Assembly (NCBI GenBank): GCA_964517265.1
Contig: CAZFBS010000048.1
Coordinates: 1-21,542, forward strand
From: REEP01 sp964517265
GTDB lineage: Bacteria; Pseudomonadota; Alphaproteobacteria; Rhodospirillales; Defluviicoccaceae
Reading direction: 5' to 3'
Length of the DNA stretch: 21,542 nt
The translations under genes and the position numbers were made by a program. Under the pieces are notes generated by a model that saw nothing but the letters and a program-made list of their open reading frames with translations, was not told the DNA's origin and did no database searches. Positions 1-8,645 of the stretch are shown here, piece after piece. Each line of letters starts with the position of its first letter. Positions within the stretch are counted from its first letter, which is position 1.

Positions 1-1664
1 CCCGGCATCGTCATGATATCGCCGCAGATGACGACCAGGAATTCGGCACCGCCGGCAAGCCGCAATTCGCGCAGCGGGACCACGTGATTGCTGGGAGCTC
101 CGAGCAGGAGCGGGTCGGTGGAAAAGCTGAACTGGGTCTTGGCAATGCAGACGGGATAATGACCATAACCCGTTGCCTGCAATTCCCGGAACTGATCGCG
201 GATCTTCTTGTCGGCGATGATCCCCTGCGCGCCATAGGTCCGCTGCGCAATGGTTCGCACCTTCTCCCACAGCGGCATCTCGTCGCTGTAGAGATGGCGG
301 AACTGCGCGGGCTCGGTCTCGACCATGCGGACGACGGTGTGCGCGAGCTCTTCCGCACCGGCGCTGCCGTATGCCCAATGATCGCAGACCACCGCCTCGA
401 CCTCCTGCTCGGCGCAGATCTGCCGCAACTGATCGAGTTCGATGGCGGTGTCGGTGGTGAACCGGTTGATCGCGACGACAACGGGTAGGCCGTAACTGCG
501 CACGTTTTCGATGTGGCGGCGGAGGTTGGCGGCGCCGGCGATGAGCGCGGCGATATCCTCTTGTGCGAGCCGGTCCTTGGCGAGACCGCCGTGCATCTTC
601 AAGGAGCGGACGGTGGCGACCAGCACCACCGCGGCGGGCTTGATCCCGGCCTTCCGGCACTTGATGTTGAAGAACTTCTCCGCGCCGAGATCGGCGCCGA
701 AGCCCGCTTCGGTGACGACATAATCCGCCAGCTTGAGGGCTGTTTGCGTCGCCAGCACCGAGTTGCATCCGTGCGCGATGTTGGCGAACGGTCCGCCATG
801 GATCAGCGCCGGATTGTTCTCGAGGGTCTGGACTAGGTTCGGCATGAACGCGTCGCGGAGCAGCGCGGTCATCGCTCCGTGCGCCTGCAGGTGGCTGGCA
901 AGCACCGGCTCGCGCGCGAACGTCCGGGCGACGATGATGTTGCCCAGCCGGCGGTTCAGATCGTCAAGGCTCGAGGCCAGGCAGAAGATTGCCATCACCT
1001 CCGATGCGACCGTAATATCGAAGCCGTCCTGCCGGGGAAACCCGTTGGCAACGCCGCCCAGGCTGCAGACGATGTCGCGCAGCGCCCGGTCGTTGATGTC
1101 CATGACCCGGCGCCAACTGATCCGGCGCTCGTCGATCTGCAACTCGTTTCCCCAATAGATGTGGTTGTCGATCATAGCCGAGAGCAGATTGTTGGCGACG
1201 CCGATGGCATGCAGATCGCCGGTAAAGTGCAGGTTGATATCCGTCATCGGGACGACCTGCGCATAACCGCCTCCCGCCGCGCCGCCCTTCATTCCGAAAC
1301 AGGGACCGAGCGAGGGCTCGCGCAGGCACACGATCGCCTGCTTGCCGATCCGGTTGAGGGCATCGCCGAGGCCGACGGTGGTCGTCGTCTTGCCTTCTCC
1401 CGAAGGCGTCGGGGTCACCGCCGTGACAAGAACGAGGGCCCCTTGCGGCCGATCGGAAAGCGTATCGATGTGGTTCAGCCGGATTTTCGCCTTGTAGTGG
1501 CCATAGGGTTCCAGCGACTGAGGGGGGATGCCCAGCTTCTCGTCCGCGAGACGGAGGATCGGCTGCATCTTCGCGTCTTCCGCGATCGCAACGTCGCTTT
1601 TCGGCCTGTCATGGAGGTTGGACGCCGGCGTCTGCGCCGGTTGGACAGAACCTGTGCGGACCAC
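1..1664 (-). CDS. fhs: Formate--tetrahydrofolate ligase (3' end outside window)
   Basis: This cytosolic enzyme joins formate to tetrahydrofolate using ATP, giving 10-formyl-THF for purine synthesis and C1 metabolism. The nucleotide-binding loop TPTPSGEGKTTTT lies near residues 83-95. The family signature FGMKGGAAGGGYAQVVPMTDINLHFTGD follows in two stretches soon after, and the reading frame is open to the window edge, where it ends at ...GDIMTMPG. About 554 codons are present; by comparison with the usual length of about 557 plus an N-terminal extension here, roughly 20 residues are missing. I chose GTG at 1664 because AAGGGA (1671-1676) sits six bases before it. This gives an N-terminus some 18 residues longer than usual; no ATG occurs upstream in frame, and the first in-frame ATG (1568) would cut into the conserved part. 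The gene starts 34 bases after the universal stress protein stop, so it is probably the distal gene of the same transcript. Confidence 0.95.
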   Translation of the reverse strand, partial: MVRTGSVQPAQTPASNLHDRPKSDVAIAEDAKMQPILRLADEKLGIPPQSLEPYGHYKAKIRLNHIDTLSDRPQGALVLVTAVTPTPSGEGKTTTTVGLGDALNRIGKQAIVCLREPSLGPCFGMKGGAAGGGYAQVVPMTDINLHFTGDLHAIGVANNLLSAMIDNHIYWGNELQIDERRISWRRVMDINDRALRDIVCSLGGVANGFPRQDGFDITVASEVMAIFCLASSLDDLNRRLGNIIVARTFAREPVLASHLQAHGAMTALLRDAFMPNLVQTLENNPALIHGGPFANIAHGCNSVLATQTALKLADYVVTEAGFGADLGAEKFFNIKCRKAGIKPAAVVLVATVRSLKMHGGLAKDRLAQEDIAALIAGAANLRRHIENVRSYGLPVVVAINRFTTDTAIELDQLRQICAEQEVEAVVCDHWAYGSAGAEELAHTVVRMVETEPAQFRHLYSDEMPLWEKVRTIAQRTYGAQGIIADKKIRDQFRELQATGYGHYPVCIAKTQFSFSTDPLLLGAPSNHVVPLRELRLAGGAEFLVVICGDIMTMP

Positions 1665-1698
1665 GATCGATCCCTTCGTGTAGGGAAGAGAATCTCGA

Positions 1699-2127
1699 CT
1701 ATTCGCGGGCGACCAGCACCGAGCAGGCGGCGTGACGGACGACCCGGGAGGCGTTGGAGCCGATCAGGTAATCTTTCAGATCCGGTCGATGCGCGGCCAT
1801 GATGATCAGATCGCTGGAAATGGACCTCGCGACGCGGAGGATCTCATCGTAGACCCGGCCGTGAGCGACGATGTGCTGAACCTTGATATCCTCCGGCACG
1901 TGGGCACGGGTGAACGCGTGCAGGTCCTCCAGCGTGTGCGTGGTTGCTGTCTTCTCGAAATCCGGCGGGAAGAACTGATCGACGATGCCGGGGCCGATCT
2001 CGGGGATCACGGCAAGCGTGTGCAGACTCGCGCCCATCGTGCGGCAGAACGTGATTGCGATCGGGAGAGACGCGCCCCACGACCCTGGGTGGCCAAGATC
2101 CACCGGCAACAGAATATCCTTGAACAC
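1699..2127 (-). CDS. Universal stress protein, TRAP-transporter-associated (UspA family)
   Basis: This is a 142-residue single-domain UspA-fold protein. It begins (V/M)FKDILLPVDLGHP, the usual first beta strand, and ends with the region HRPDLKDYLIGSNASRVVRHAACSVLV. There the GSNA segment corresponds to the nucleotide-binding loop, although the G-2x-G-9x-G-S/T motif is only partly kept. GTG at 2127 is preceded by GGAG at a suitable distance; a longer frame upstream would run back into the transporter gene and is not believable. It lies only 10 bases after the TRAP permease stop. USPs encoded beside TRAP transporters, such as TeaD of the ectoine TeaABC system, are known to bind ATP and adjust transport. 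A regulatory role on the neighbouring transporter is inferred from this arrangement. Confidence 0.9.
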   Translation of the reverse strand: MFKDILLPVDLGHPGSWGASLPIAITFCRTMGASLHTLAVIPEIGPGIVDQFFPPDFEKTATTHTLEDLHAFTRAHVPEDIKVQHIVAHGRVYDEILRVARSISSDLIIMAAHRPDLKDYLIGSNASRVVRHAACSVLVARE

Positions 2128-2137
2128 GGCGAAGCTC

Positions 2138-4744
2138 CTATGGCGCTGGCTGCGGGGCGGCGGCGGCGGCGCGCTGTCGGCGGGACCATTGCAGCAGCCA
2201 GACACCGGCCAGTAGAATCAGCGCGGGAATGAACATCAACTCCTTGGGTGGTTGCTCCGCAGCCAACCGCACCGCGACGATCTTCTGATCGAATTCGATG
2301 CCTGCCTGTTGCGCCGGACTGCCGAAGGCGACCCGGTCGATGATGACCTCGCCGTCCTCCTCCGTCAACGTCAGACCCGTATTCTCCAGCCGTTCCGAAC
2401 CGGTGGCCCCTTCCGGCACCGAGAGGATCGTCACCTGTTCAACCGGCATCCCCAGCCAATCCTCTCCGCTGACCCGCAACCGCATCTCGCTGCCGACCTG
2501 CGCCTCCTCGAGTGCCGCGGCGATCGTCGCGGGCGGAAAATCCTCGTAAGGCGGCACCAGTCTGTCCATCCAGAAGCCGGGGCGCAGCAGCGTGAACGCG
2601 ACAAGGATCAAGATGGCGCTTTCATAAATCCGGTTGCGCACGAGAAAATAGCCCATCGTTCCGGCGGCGAACACCATCATCGCGATGCTGGCAATGCAGA
2701 AAATCAGCAGCCCGTGCCAAGGATCGACGTCGATCAAAAGCAGATCGGTGTTGAAGATGAACAAAAACGGCAGCAGCACCGTTCGCATGCTGTAGTAGAA
2801 CGCAACGATTCCGGTGCGAATCGGATCGCCTCCGGAGACGGCGGACGCCGCGAACGCAGCGAGCCCGACCGGCGGCGTGACGTCGGCCATGATCCCGAAG
2901 TAGAACACGAACAGGTGGATCGCGATCAGCGGCACGATCAGCCCGCTCTGGGCTCCAAGCTGGAAGATCACCGGCGCCATCAGGGAGGAGACGACGATAT
3001 AGTTCGCCGTCGTCGGCAGACCCATCCCGAGGATGAGGCTGATCAGCGCCGTGAACATCAGCATCAGCATGATGTTGCCGCCCGAGACGACCTCGACGAG
3101 ATCGGTCATCACCGCGCCCACGCCCGTCAGCGTCACCGTGCCGACGATGATGCCGGCCGCGGCGGTGGCGATCGCGATGCCGATCATGTTGCGCGCGCCC
3201 TGGACGAGGCCCAAGATCAAGTCATAGAAGCCCTGGGTGACGGTTCCGCCGAGCGGTCTGTTCCGGAAGTAGGCCGTGATTGGCCGCTGCGTGAGCAGGA
3301 TGACGATCATCAGCACCGTCGCCCAGAACGCCGACAGGCCGGGCGACAGTCGCTCGACCATCAGCGCCCAGACGAGAACGATCACCGGCAGCAGAAAGTA
3401 CAACCCGGACTTCACCGTCGGCCCCGTCTCCGGCAGGGTGAGAACGGGATCGTCGGGGGCGGGCACCTTCAATTCCGGATACTGCGCCGCATACCACAAC
3501 AGGCCGATGTAAACGACCGCGATCAGCACCGAAATGATGAGGCTTGCGAAGTCGGGCAAGGCAACCTTGATCCAGCCGAGCCCGTAGTAGACGGCGGCCG
3601 CAATCGCCGCGACGACGATGAAGCCAAGCAGCATGTTCATGATGCGAATGAGCCAGGGGCTCGGCTCTCCCCTGCGCGGCAGCCCCTGCATGCCCGCTTT
3701 CATCGCCTCGAGATGGACGATGTAGACGAGCGCGATGTAGGAAATCAGCGCCGGCAGGAACGCATGCTTGATCACATCGGTGTAGGGAATGCCGACGTAC
3801 TCCACCATCAGGAACGCGGCGGCGCCCATCACCGGCGGGGTGATCTGGCCGTTGACGGAGGAGGCGACCTCGACGGCCCCCGCCTTTTCGGCGCTGAACC
3901 CGACCCGCTTCATCAACGGAATCGTGAAGGTGCCGGTGGTCACGACATTGGCGATCGACGATCCCGAGATCAGGCCCGTCATCCCGGACGCCACCACCGC
4001 CGCTTTCGCCGGACCGCCGCGAAGGTGGCCGAGCAACGAAAAGGCAACCTGAATGAAGTAGTTGCCGGCGCCGGCCGTCTCCAGCAGCGCCCCGAACAGC
4101 ACGAACAGAAACACGAAGCTGGTGGAAACCCCGACAGCGACTCCGAACACGCCTTCCGCCGTCAGCCACTGGTGCGACATCGTCTTGGCGATCGAAGCAC
4201 CCTTGTGAGCAATGACGTCCGGCATGTACGGGCCGGCAAAGGTGTAGGTCAGGAACACCAGCGCGACGACCATCAAAGGAGGCCCGAGCGCCCGCCGCGT
4301 CGCCTCCAGCAACAGGACGATCCCGAGCGCCGACACGATCAGGTCGACGGTCGTGGGTGCCCCCGGGCGGGTAGTCAACTCTTGATAGAAGACGAACAGA
4401 TAGGCGGCACATGCCGCCCCGATCGCCGCAAAGATCCAGTCTTGAATCGGAATCCGGTCACGCGGTGAGCGCTTCAGCGCCGGAAAGGCGGTGAAGGCGA
4501 GAAACATCGCGAAGGCCAGGTGAATCGCCCGCGCCTCCATGTCGTTGAAGACGCCGATACCGAACATGAACGGCAACGGGGACGCGTACCAAAGTTGAAA
4601 CAGCGACCATGCGAGCGGGATGACGAACAGGACCCCTGCCGGCCAGCCCTGGACGGACCTGCCGCCGGTATCGGCTGCGGCCACCAGATCTTGCAGCTGG
4701 TTCGGCGTTCCTGCGGGCGTTTTGGTTGCGGCGTCGTCGGCCAT
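2138..4744 (-). CDS. TRAP transporter fused permease subunit (4TM/12TM), TAXI type, with C-terminal DUF3394
   Basis: This 868-residue inner-membrane protein fuses the small (DctQ-like) and large (DctM-like) TRAP permease subunits, as is usual for TAXI-type systems. It imports a solute captured by the periplasmic binding protein, driven by an ion gradient. Hydrophobic segments run from about residue 35 to 720. Conserved DctM-type stretches include GMTGLISGSSIANVVTTG, VASSVNGQITPPVMGAAAFL and GMGLPTTANYIVVSSL. The last roughly 150 residues match the DUF3394 extension and contain a PDZ-like stretch (VAFGSPAQQAGIEFDQKIVAV), followed by one more membrane helix and an Ala/Gln-rich tail. The ATG at 4744 follows GTGAGG at five bases. 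The gene sits between the binding protein (208 bases upstream) and the stress protein (10 bases downstream). The substrate cannot be read from the sequence. Confidence 0.95.
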   Translation of the reverse strand: MADDAATKTPAGTPNQLQDLVAAADTGGRSVQGWPAGVLFVIPLAWSLFQLWYASPLPFMFGIGVFNDMEARAIHLAFAMFLAFTAFPALKRSPRDRIPIQDWIFAAIGAACAAYLFVFYQELTTRPGAPTTVDLIVSALGIVLLLEATRRALGPPLMVVALVFLTYTFAGPYMPDVIAHKGASIAKTMSHQWLTAEGVFGVAVGVSTSFVFLFVLFGALLETAGAGNYFIQVAFSLLGHLRGGPAKAAVVASGMTGLISGSSIANVVTTGTFTIPLMKRVGFSAEKAGAVEVASSVNGQITPPVMGAAAFLMVEYVGIPYTDVIKHAFLPALISYIALVYIVHLEAMKAGMQGLPRRGEPSPWLIRIMNMLLGFIVVAAIAAAVYYGLGWIKVALPDFASLIISVLIAVVYIGLLWYAAQYPELKVPAPDDPVLTLPETGPTVKSGLYFLLPVIVLVWALMVERLSPGLSAFWATVLMIVILLTQRPITAYFRNRPLGGTVTQGFYDLILGLVQGARNMIGIAIATAAAGIIVGTVTLTGVGAVMTDLVEVVSGGNIMLMLMFTALISLILGMGLPTTANYIVVSSLMAPVIFQLGAQSGLIVPLIAIHLFVFYFGIMADVTPPVGLAAFAASAVSGGDPIRTGIVAFYYSMRTVLLPFLFIFNTDLLLIDVDPWHGLLIFCIASIAMMVFAAGTMGYFLVRNRIYESAILILVAFTLLRPGFWMDRLVPPYEDFPPATIAAALEEAQVGSEMRLRVSGEDWLGMPVEQVTILSVPEGATGSERLENTGLTLTEEDGEVIIDRVAFGSPAQQAGIEFDQKIVAVRLAAEQPPKELMFIPALILLAGVWLLQWSRRQRAAAAAPQPAP

Positions 4745-4800
4745 GTCTGCCTCACCAGTCCGGATCGGATCGCGAGAGTCGAACTCCCGTGCAGGCCTTC

Positions 4801-4919
4801 GGCGGTGCCTTCACGGCACCGCCCTCAGCATGGTGTGCGTCGGGCATTCCTGCCCGGCCTCAAAAGGGTACCGCGAGCGGAAGACGACGCGTGCGACCGG
4901 ACCGAGAGAGCCTCGGTCC
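4801..4919. repeat. Three consecutive stem-loops between TRAP binding protein and permease genes
   Basis: The 208-base gap holds three separate inverted repeats. They are GGCGGTGCC/GGCACCGCC (4801-4823, nine perfect pairs, five-base loop), CGGGCA/TGCCCG (4841-4856, four-base loop) and GGACCGAG/CTCGGTCC (4899-4919, eight perfect pairs, five-base loop). None is followed by a T run in the minus direction, so they do not look like intrinsic terminators. In other periplasmic-binding-protein operons, hairpins after the binding protein gene stabilise its mRNA and lower expression of the permease; I infer the same here. Confidence 0.6.
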
Positions 4920-4952
4920 ATGAGCCGCGCGCGCTCCTCTATGCCAAACGGC

Positions 4953-5960
4953 TCATTGTGCAGAGGAGGCCTGATCGGTCGAGAGCCCGGCTTCCTCGAA
5001 GTACTTCATCGCACCGTCGTGAACCGGGGCCGAATGCCCGCTCGCCATATCTTCCTTGGTCAGCACCTCGAACGCCGGATGCAAACCTTTGAAGTCGTCG
5101 AGGTTCTCGAATACCGCCTTTGTTACCTGGTAGATGGTTTCCTCGGGAACCTTGGCCGAGGCAACGAAGGTGGCCGAGACGCCGAACGTCGTCACGTCTT
5201 CCGGATTGCCCCGGTACATGCCGCCCGGAATGGTGGCGATCCGGTAATAGGGGTTGGCCTCGATCAGGGCGTCGACATCCTCCCCGCTGACTTCGACCAG
5301 CACGGCGTCACACGAGGTGGTCGCTTCCTGAATCGAGCCGTTGGGATGTCCGACCGCATAGATGATGGCGTCGACCCGGTTGTCGCACAATGCCTGCGAT
5401 TGTTCGGCGGGCCGGAGTTCGGAGGCGAGCGCGAAGTCGCTCATCGACCAGCCTTTCGCCTCCAACAGCACTTCCGTCGTGGCGCGCTGTCCGGACCCGG
5501 GATTGCCCACGTTCACCCGCTTGCCCTTCAGATCGTCGAAGGTCTTCACCCCCGCATCGGCACGGGCGACGACGGTGTAGGGCTCCGGATGAAGAGAAAA
5601 GACCGACCTTAAGTCGGTGATCGCGCCGCCCTGCTGGAATTCGCCGGTACCGTTGTAGGCGTTGTACTGCACGTCGGACTGGACGACCCCCATGTCGAGA
5701 TCGCCGGTGTTGATCATGTTGACGTTGTAGACGGAGCCACCGGTGCTCTCGACCGTGCAGCGGATCCCGTGCTCCTCGCGGTCCCGGTTGACGAGGCGGC
5801 AGATCGCGCCGCCGGCGGGATAATAGACGCCCGTCACGCCGCCTGTTCCAATGGTAATGAAGCTCGGTTCCGCAGCCCCCGCGCGCTCGCCGCCGAAAGC
5901 GGTCATGCTCACTCCCGCGGCGAGCGCCACGCTCAGCAGGCCGAAACGTCTTGTCGTCAT
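4953..5960 (-). CDS. TAXI family TRAP transporter solute-binding protein
   Basis: This 335-residue secreted receptor binds the solute in the periplasm and hands it to the fused permease. A signal peptide is visible at the start: MTTRRFG, a hydrophobic core, then an Ala-rich cleavage region near residues 25-30. The mature part shows TAXI family features: ITIGTGGVTGVYYPAGGAICRLVN, then the STGGSVYNVNMINTGDLDMG region and LKGKRVNVGNPGSGQRATTEVLL. I chose the ATG at 5960 because GGAGGAGGG ends about five bases before it and the signal peptide starts there; the frame extends 41 codons further upstream without a signal-like sequence. It is 119 bases downstream of the aminotransferase stop, enough room for a separate promoter, though I cannot identify one with confidence. 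Confidence 0.95.
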   Translation of the reverse strand: MTTRRFGLLSVALAAGVSMTAFGGERAGAAEPSFITIGTGGVTGVYYPAGGAICRLVNRDREEHGIRCTVESTGGSVYNVNMINTGDLDMGVVQSDVQYNAYNGTGEFQQGGAITDLRSVFSLHPEPYTVVARADAGVKTFDDLKGKRVNVGNPGSGQRATTEVLLEAKGWSMSDFALASELRPAEQSQALCDNRVDAIIYAVGHPNGSIQEATTSCDAVLVEVSGEDVDALIEANPYYRIATIPGGMYRGNPEDVTTFGVSATFVASAKVPEETIYQVTKAVFENLDDFKGLHPAFEVLTKEDMASGHSAPVHDGAMKYFEEAGLSTDQASSAQ

Positions 5961-6079
5961 GAAGTCCCTCCTCCATTGCTTGGATATTGGTTGAATCGGA
6001 ATGCTCGCAGCGACGGAATCACCGCCCCCTTTCGGCGCACCCGTCTCTGCGGCTTCCTGCCCGCCGTGGCTCCCTGCAC

Positions 6080-7426
6080 TCACGGCGCGACACTCGCGAT
6101 GGCGGCATCGATGGATTCATGCAATCGACCCACGATGTCCTCCACATGTGTTTCCGTCACAATGAACGGAGGCGCCAGCAGCACGTGATCGCCGCGGCGG
6201 CCGTCTGCCGTTCCTCCGGCCGGGTAGCAGATCAGCCCGCGACGCATCGCTTCCGATTTGATCCGGGCATGAAGTTTGAGGGCGGGATCGAACGGCTCCT
6301 TCGTTTCCCGGTCGGCGACCAGTTCGATTCCCCGGAACAGGCCGCGGCCGCGGATGTCGCCAACGCAGCGGTGCTGTCCCAGCGTCCGCTGCAGCAGGCG
6401 GTTCAGCGTCTCTCCCTGGCGGCGGACGTTGGCCAACAAATTGCGCTCACGGATCGCCCGTTGTACGGCGAGAGCGGCGGCGCAGGCGGTGGGATGACCC
6501 ATGTAAGTGTGCCCGTGTTCGAACGCGCCGTTGCCCGTGCGGAAGGCCTGGAAGACATCCTCGGCGACGAGAACGGCGCCGATCGGCTGATAGCCGGCGC
6601 CGAGCCCCTTGGCCAGACACAGAAGATCCGGGGCAACATTGTCCTGCTCGCAGGCGTGAAGGGTGCCGGTGCGCCCCGACCCGCTCATCACCTCGTCGAG
6701 GATCAGCAGCACGCCGTGGCGATCGCAGATCTCGCGGATGCGGGTGAAGTAGCCGGGAACCGACGGCACCACGCCGGCGGTGGCGCCAACCACCGTCTCG
6801 GCGACGAAGGCGGCCACCGTTTCCGGCCCGAGTTGCACAATGGCGGCATCGAGCTCGTTGGCGACGCGGCGCCCATACGCCTCTTCCGTCTCGCCGGCCG
6901 TCATCCCGCGGTAGGCATAGCAGGGCGCGATGTGGGTCACGTCCTTCAGCAGCGGCTCGTAGAGGGCGCGCCGTCCGAGATTGCCGCTCACGGACAGTGC
7001 CCCCAGGGTATTGCCGTGATAGCTCTGGCGCCGGGCGATGAACCGGTGTCGCGTCGGCTGGCCAATCTCGACGAAGTACTGGCGCGCCATCTTCAGCGCC
7101 GTCTCCATCGCTTCGGACCCGCCGGACACGAAATAGACCCAGCCGATCCCCGGCGGGGCGTCCTCGATCAACAGGTTGGCCAAAGATTCGGCCGCTTCGC
7201 TGGTGAAAAAGGCGGTATGGGCAAACGCGATCTGCTCGATCTGACGGGCGATCGCAGCGCGCACGTCCGGGTCGCTGTGACCGAGGCAGGACACGGCGGC
7301 CCCGCCGGACGCATCGAGATAGCGATTGCCGTCGGTATCGATGATGTAGACACCGTCGCCCTTCGCCGCTTGCGGCAACCGCGTGCGCAACTGCCGGTGA
7401 AAGACGTGGCTGGCAAGGGCGGTCAT
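6080..7426 (-). CDS. Class III PLP-dependent aminotransferase
   Basis: This 448-residue cytosolic enzyme belongs to the fold-type I, class III (ornithine/omega-amino acid) transaminases. Landmarks in order are DGVYIIDTDGNRYLDASGG near the N-terminus, the cofactor-binding region FVSGGSEAMETALKMARQY with SYHGNTLGALSVSG, the Asp motif LLILDEVMSGSGRTG, and the Schiff-base lysine in CLAKGLGAGYQP (Lys273). The stretch HGHTYMGHPTACAAALAV follows. The start ATG overlaps the regulator stop as ATGA, and GGAG lies eight bases before it. Its place between an RpiR regulator and a TAXI transporter suggests it transaminates the imported compound or a breakdown product. The exact amino donor cannot be deduced; related enzymes use taurine, beta-alanine, putrescine or 4-aminobutyrate. 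Confidence 0.92.
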   Translation of the reverse strand: MTALASHVFHRQLRTRLPQAAKGDGVYIIDTDGNRYLDASGGAAVSCLGHSDPDVRAAIARQIEQIAFAHTAFFTSEAAESLANLLIEDAPPGIGWVYFVSGGSEAMETALKMARQYFVEIGQPTRHRFIARRQSYHGNTLGALSVSGNLGRRALYEPLLKDVTHIAPCYAYRGMTAGETEEAYGRRVANELDAAIVQLGPETVAAFVAETVVGATAGVVPSVPGYFTRIREICDRHGVLLILDEVMSGSGRTGTLHACEQDNVAPDLLCLAKGLGAGYQPIGAVLVAEDVFQAFRTGNGAFEHGHTYMGHPTACAAALAVQRAIRERNLLANVRRQGETLNRLLQRTLGQHRCVGDIRGRGLFRGIELVADRETKEPFDPALKLHARIKSEAMRRGLICYPAGGTADGRRGDHVLLAPPFIVTETHVEDIVGRLHESIDAAIASVAP

Positions 7427-8355
7427 GAGGGCTCTCCGCTGTCCGGTCCCGCTTTCGCTCCCCCCGCTTTCGAGCGGCCGCGCGGCTCATCGCTTGCGTA
7501 GGCCCGGAACGTCTCGAGTTGGTGTTCGCTCCTGGCAATCGCCTGCAGCGCCTCTTCGCCCGCGTTCGCCACCAGCACGACGATGAGCGCTTCCACAACC
7601 GCGTGCGCCGCAGCCAGAGAACCGAAGAAGGGAGGGCCATCGCAGCGGAGCAGCAGGACATGATCCGCATTCATCGCGAGCGGAGAGAGCAGGGTGTCCG
7701 TCAGTGCGACGACGCTCGCCCCTTGCTCCTTGGCATGGACGACCGCCTGCACGGTTTCTGCGGTATACGGATCGATGCTGATGGCGAACATCGCATCGCC
7801 GGGCCCGATCTCCCGAAGCCCGTCGCTGAACGTGCCGCCGTGACCGTCGAGAAGCCGGATATCGTCGCGAAACATGCGATAGGCATAATGAAACGAGAAT
7901 GCGATCGGAAAGCAGCTGCGCAGGCCGGCCACGAAAACGCGGTGGCTCCCGGCCAACGCGGCCGCGCTGCTGTTGAACGCGGCGGCGTTGCTGGTGGCGA
8001 AGGTGGCGCGGAGGTTGGCGTCGGTGGCCGCCTGTACTTCCGCAAGCAGGCGAGGAACGCCGCTGTCTTCGCCGCGAGATTGGATGGTGCGCGCCCGCGA
8101 GACATAGTCGATCTGACGATTGCGCAGGCGGTGCCGGAACGGCTCGCGAAACGCTTCGTACCCGGAGAAGCCGGCTGCCCGGGCGAGCCGCACCATCGTT
8201 GCCGGTTGCACCCCGGCGTCGCGGGCAAGCCCCCGCATCGACGTGAGCGCCACGTCATCGGGGCGGTCGAGCACGAACCGCGCAGCCCGTCGGAGTTCCG
8301 GGCTCAACCCGGAGAAAATGTCAGCCACCCGTTGCACGAGAGCCGGGAACTCCAC
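7423..8355 (-). CDS. MurR/RpiR family transcriptional regulator (HTH + SIS)
   Basis: This protein of about 310 residues has an N-terminal RpiR-type helix-turn-helix (LSPELRRAARFVLDRPDDVALTSMRGLARDAGVQPATMVRLARAAGFSGYEAFR, given here as the motif region of roughly residues 15-70). A SIS domain (roughly 110-240) follows, with AGLRSCFPIAFSFHYAY, DAMFAISIDPYTAETV and GASVVALTD. SIS domains in this family usually sense phosphosugars or related metabolites. The frame is open to a TTG at 8436, with an ATG at 8424 and GTG at 8400. I prefer GTG at 8355 because GGAAG precedes it and homologous regulators begin close to the LSPELRR helix. Its stop overlaps the aminotransferase start, so it is probably the first gene of the catabolic operon and controls it. 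The C-terminus is a charged Gly/Pro-rich tail. Confidence 0.9.
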   Translation of the reverse strand: MEFPALVQRVADIFSGLSPELRRAARFVLDRPDDVALTSMRGLARDAGVQPATMVRLARAAGFSGYEAFREPFRHRLRNRQIDYVSRARTIQSRGEDSGVPRLLAEVQAATDANLRATFATSNAAAFNSSAAALAGSHRVFVAGLRSCFPIAFSFHYAYRMFRDDIRLLDGHGGTFSDGLREIGPGDAMFAISIDPYTAETVQAVVHAKEQGASVVALTDTLLSPLAMNADHVLLLRCDGPPFFGSLAAAHAVVEALIVVLVANAGEEALQAIARSEHQLETFRAYASDEPRGRSKAGGAKAGPDSGEPS

Positions 8356-8575
8356 AGTTACCGCTTCCCAGTTGCATTTGTCATAGCCGATGGTAGACAC
8401 CAGACGCGCCTGCTGGCAACACATAAAGTTGAACAAGCGCCGGGCCGACAGCGACCGGATGCAGCAATCCGCTACAACGAGCGCCGGATCGGCGCGAGCG
8501 CCCCTTTGTAGGGTATCCTCTTGCCGGCGGCCGGAGCAGCCGATCCGCTCCCTATTCTGCCTCTGCCGGCGGCAA

Positions 8576-8604
8576 TTGCCGATCGCGCCGGCTCACGATA
8601 CGAT
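8576..8604 (+). promoter_or_regulatory. Probable sigma70 promoter of apt
   Basis: TTGCCG (8576-8581) and TACGAT (8599-8604) are separated by 17 bases and lie about 40 bases before the apt start. Each hexamer matches the sigma70 consensus at four of six positions. The rest of the 290-base gap between the divergent regulator and apt genes shows a direct repeat of TGCCGGCGGC (near 8523 and 8564) and no gene. Confidence 0.45.
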
Positions 8605-8645
8605 GAGGCCGCGCGCCGCCGCCCCACCAGCAATTGGAAATCATC

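Noticed and set aside
2252..4468. Open frame of 738 codons on the plus strand
   Set aside because: It is antisense to the TRAP permease, and its product is almost only Arg, Asp, His, Gln and Glu, as expected for the mirror of hydrophobic codons in GC-rich DNA. It has no domain or ribosome site.
8136..8160. GGAAC-N16-CGTA, a near match to an EcfG promoter
   Set aside because: The -10 element differs (CGTA), and it lies inside the RpiR regulator gene on the opposite strand with no gene placed to use it.
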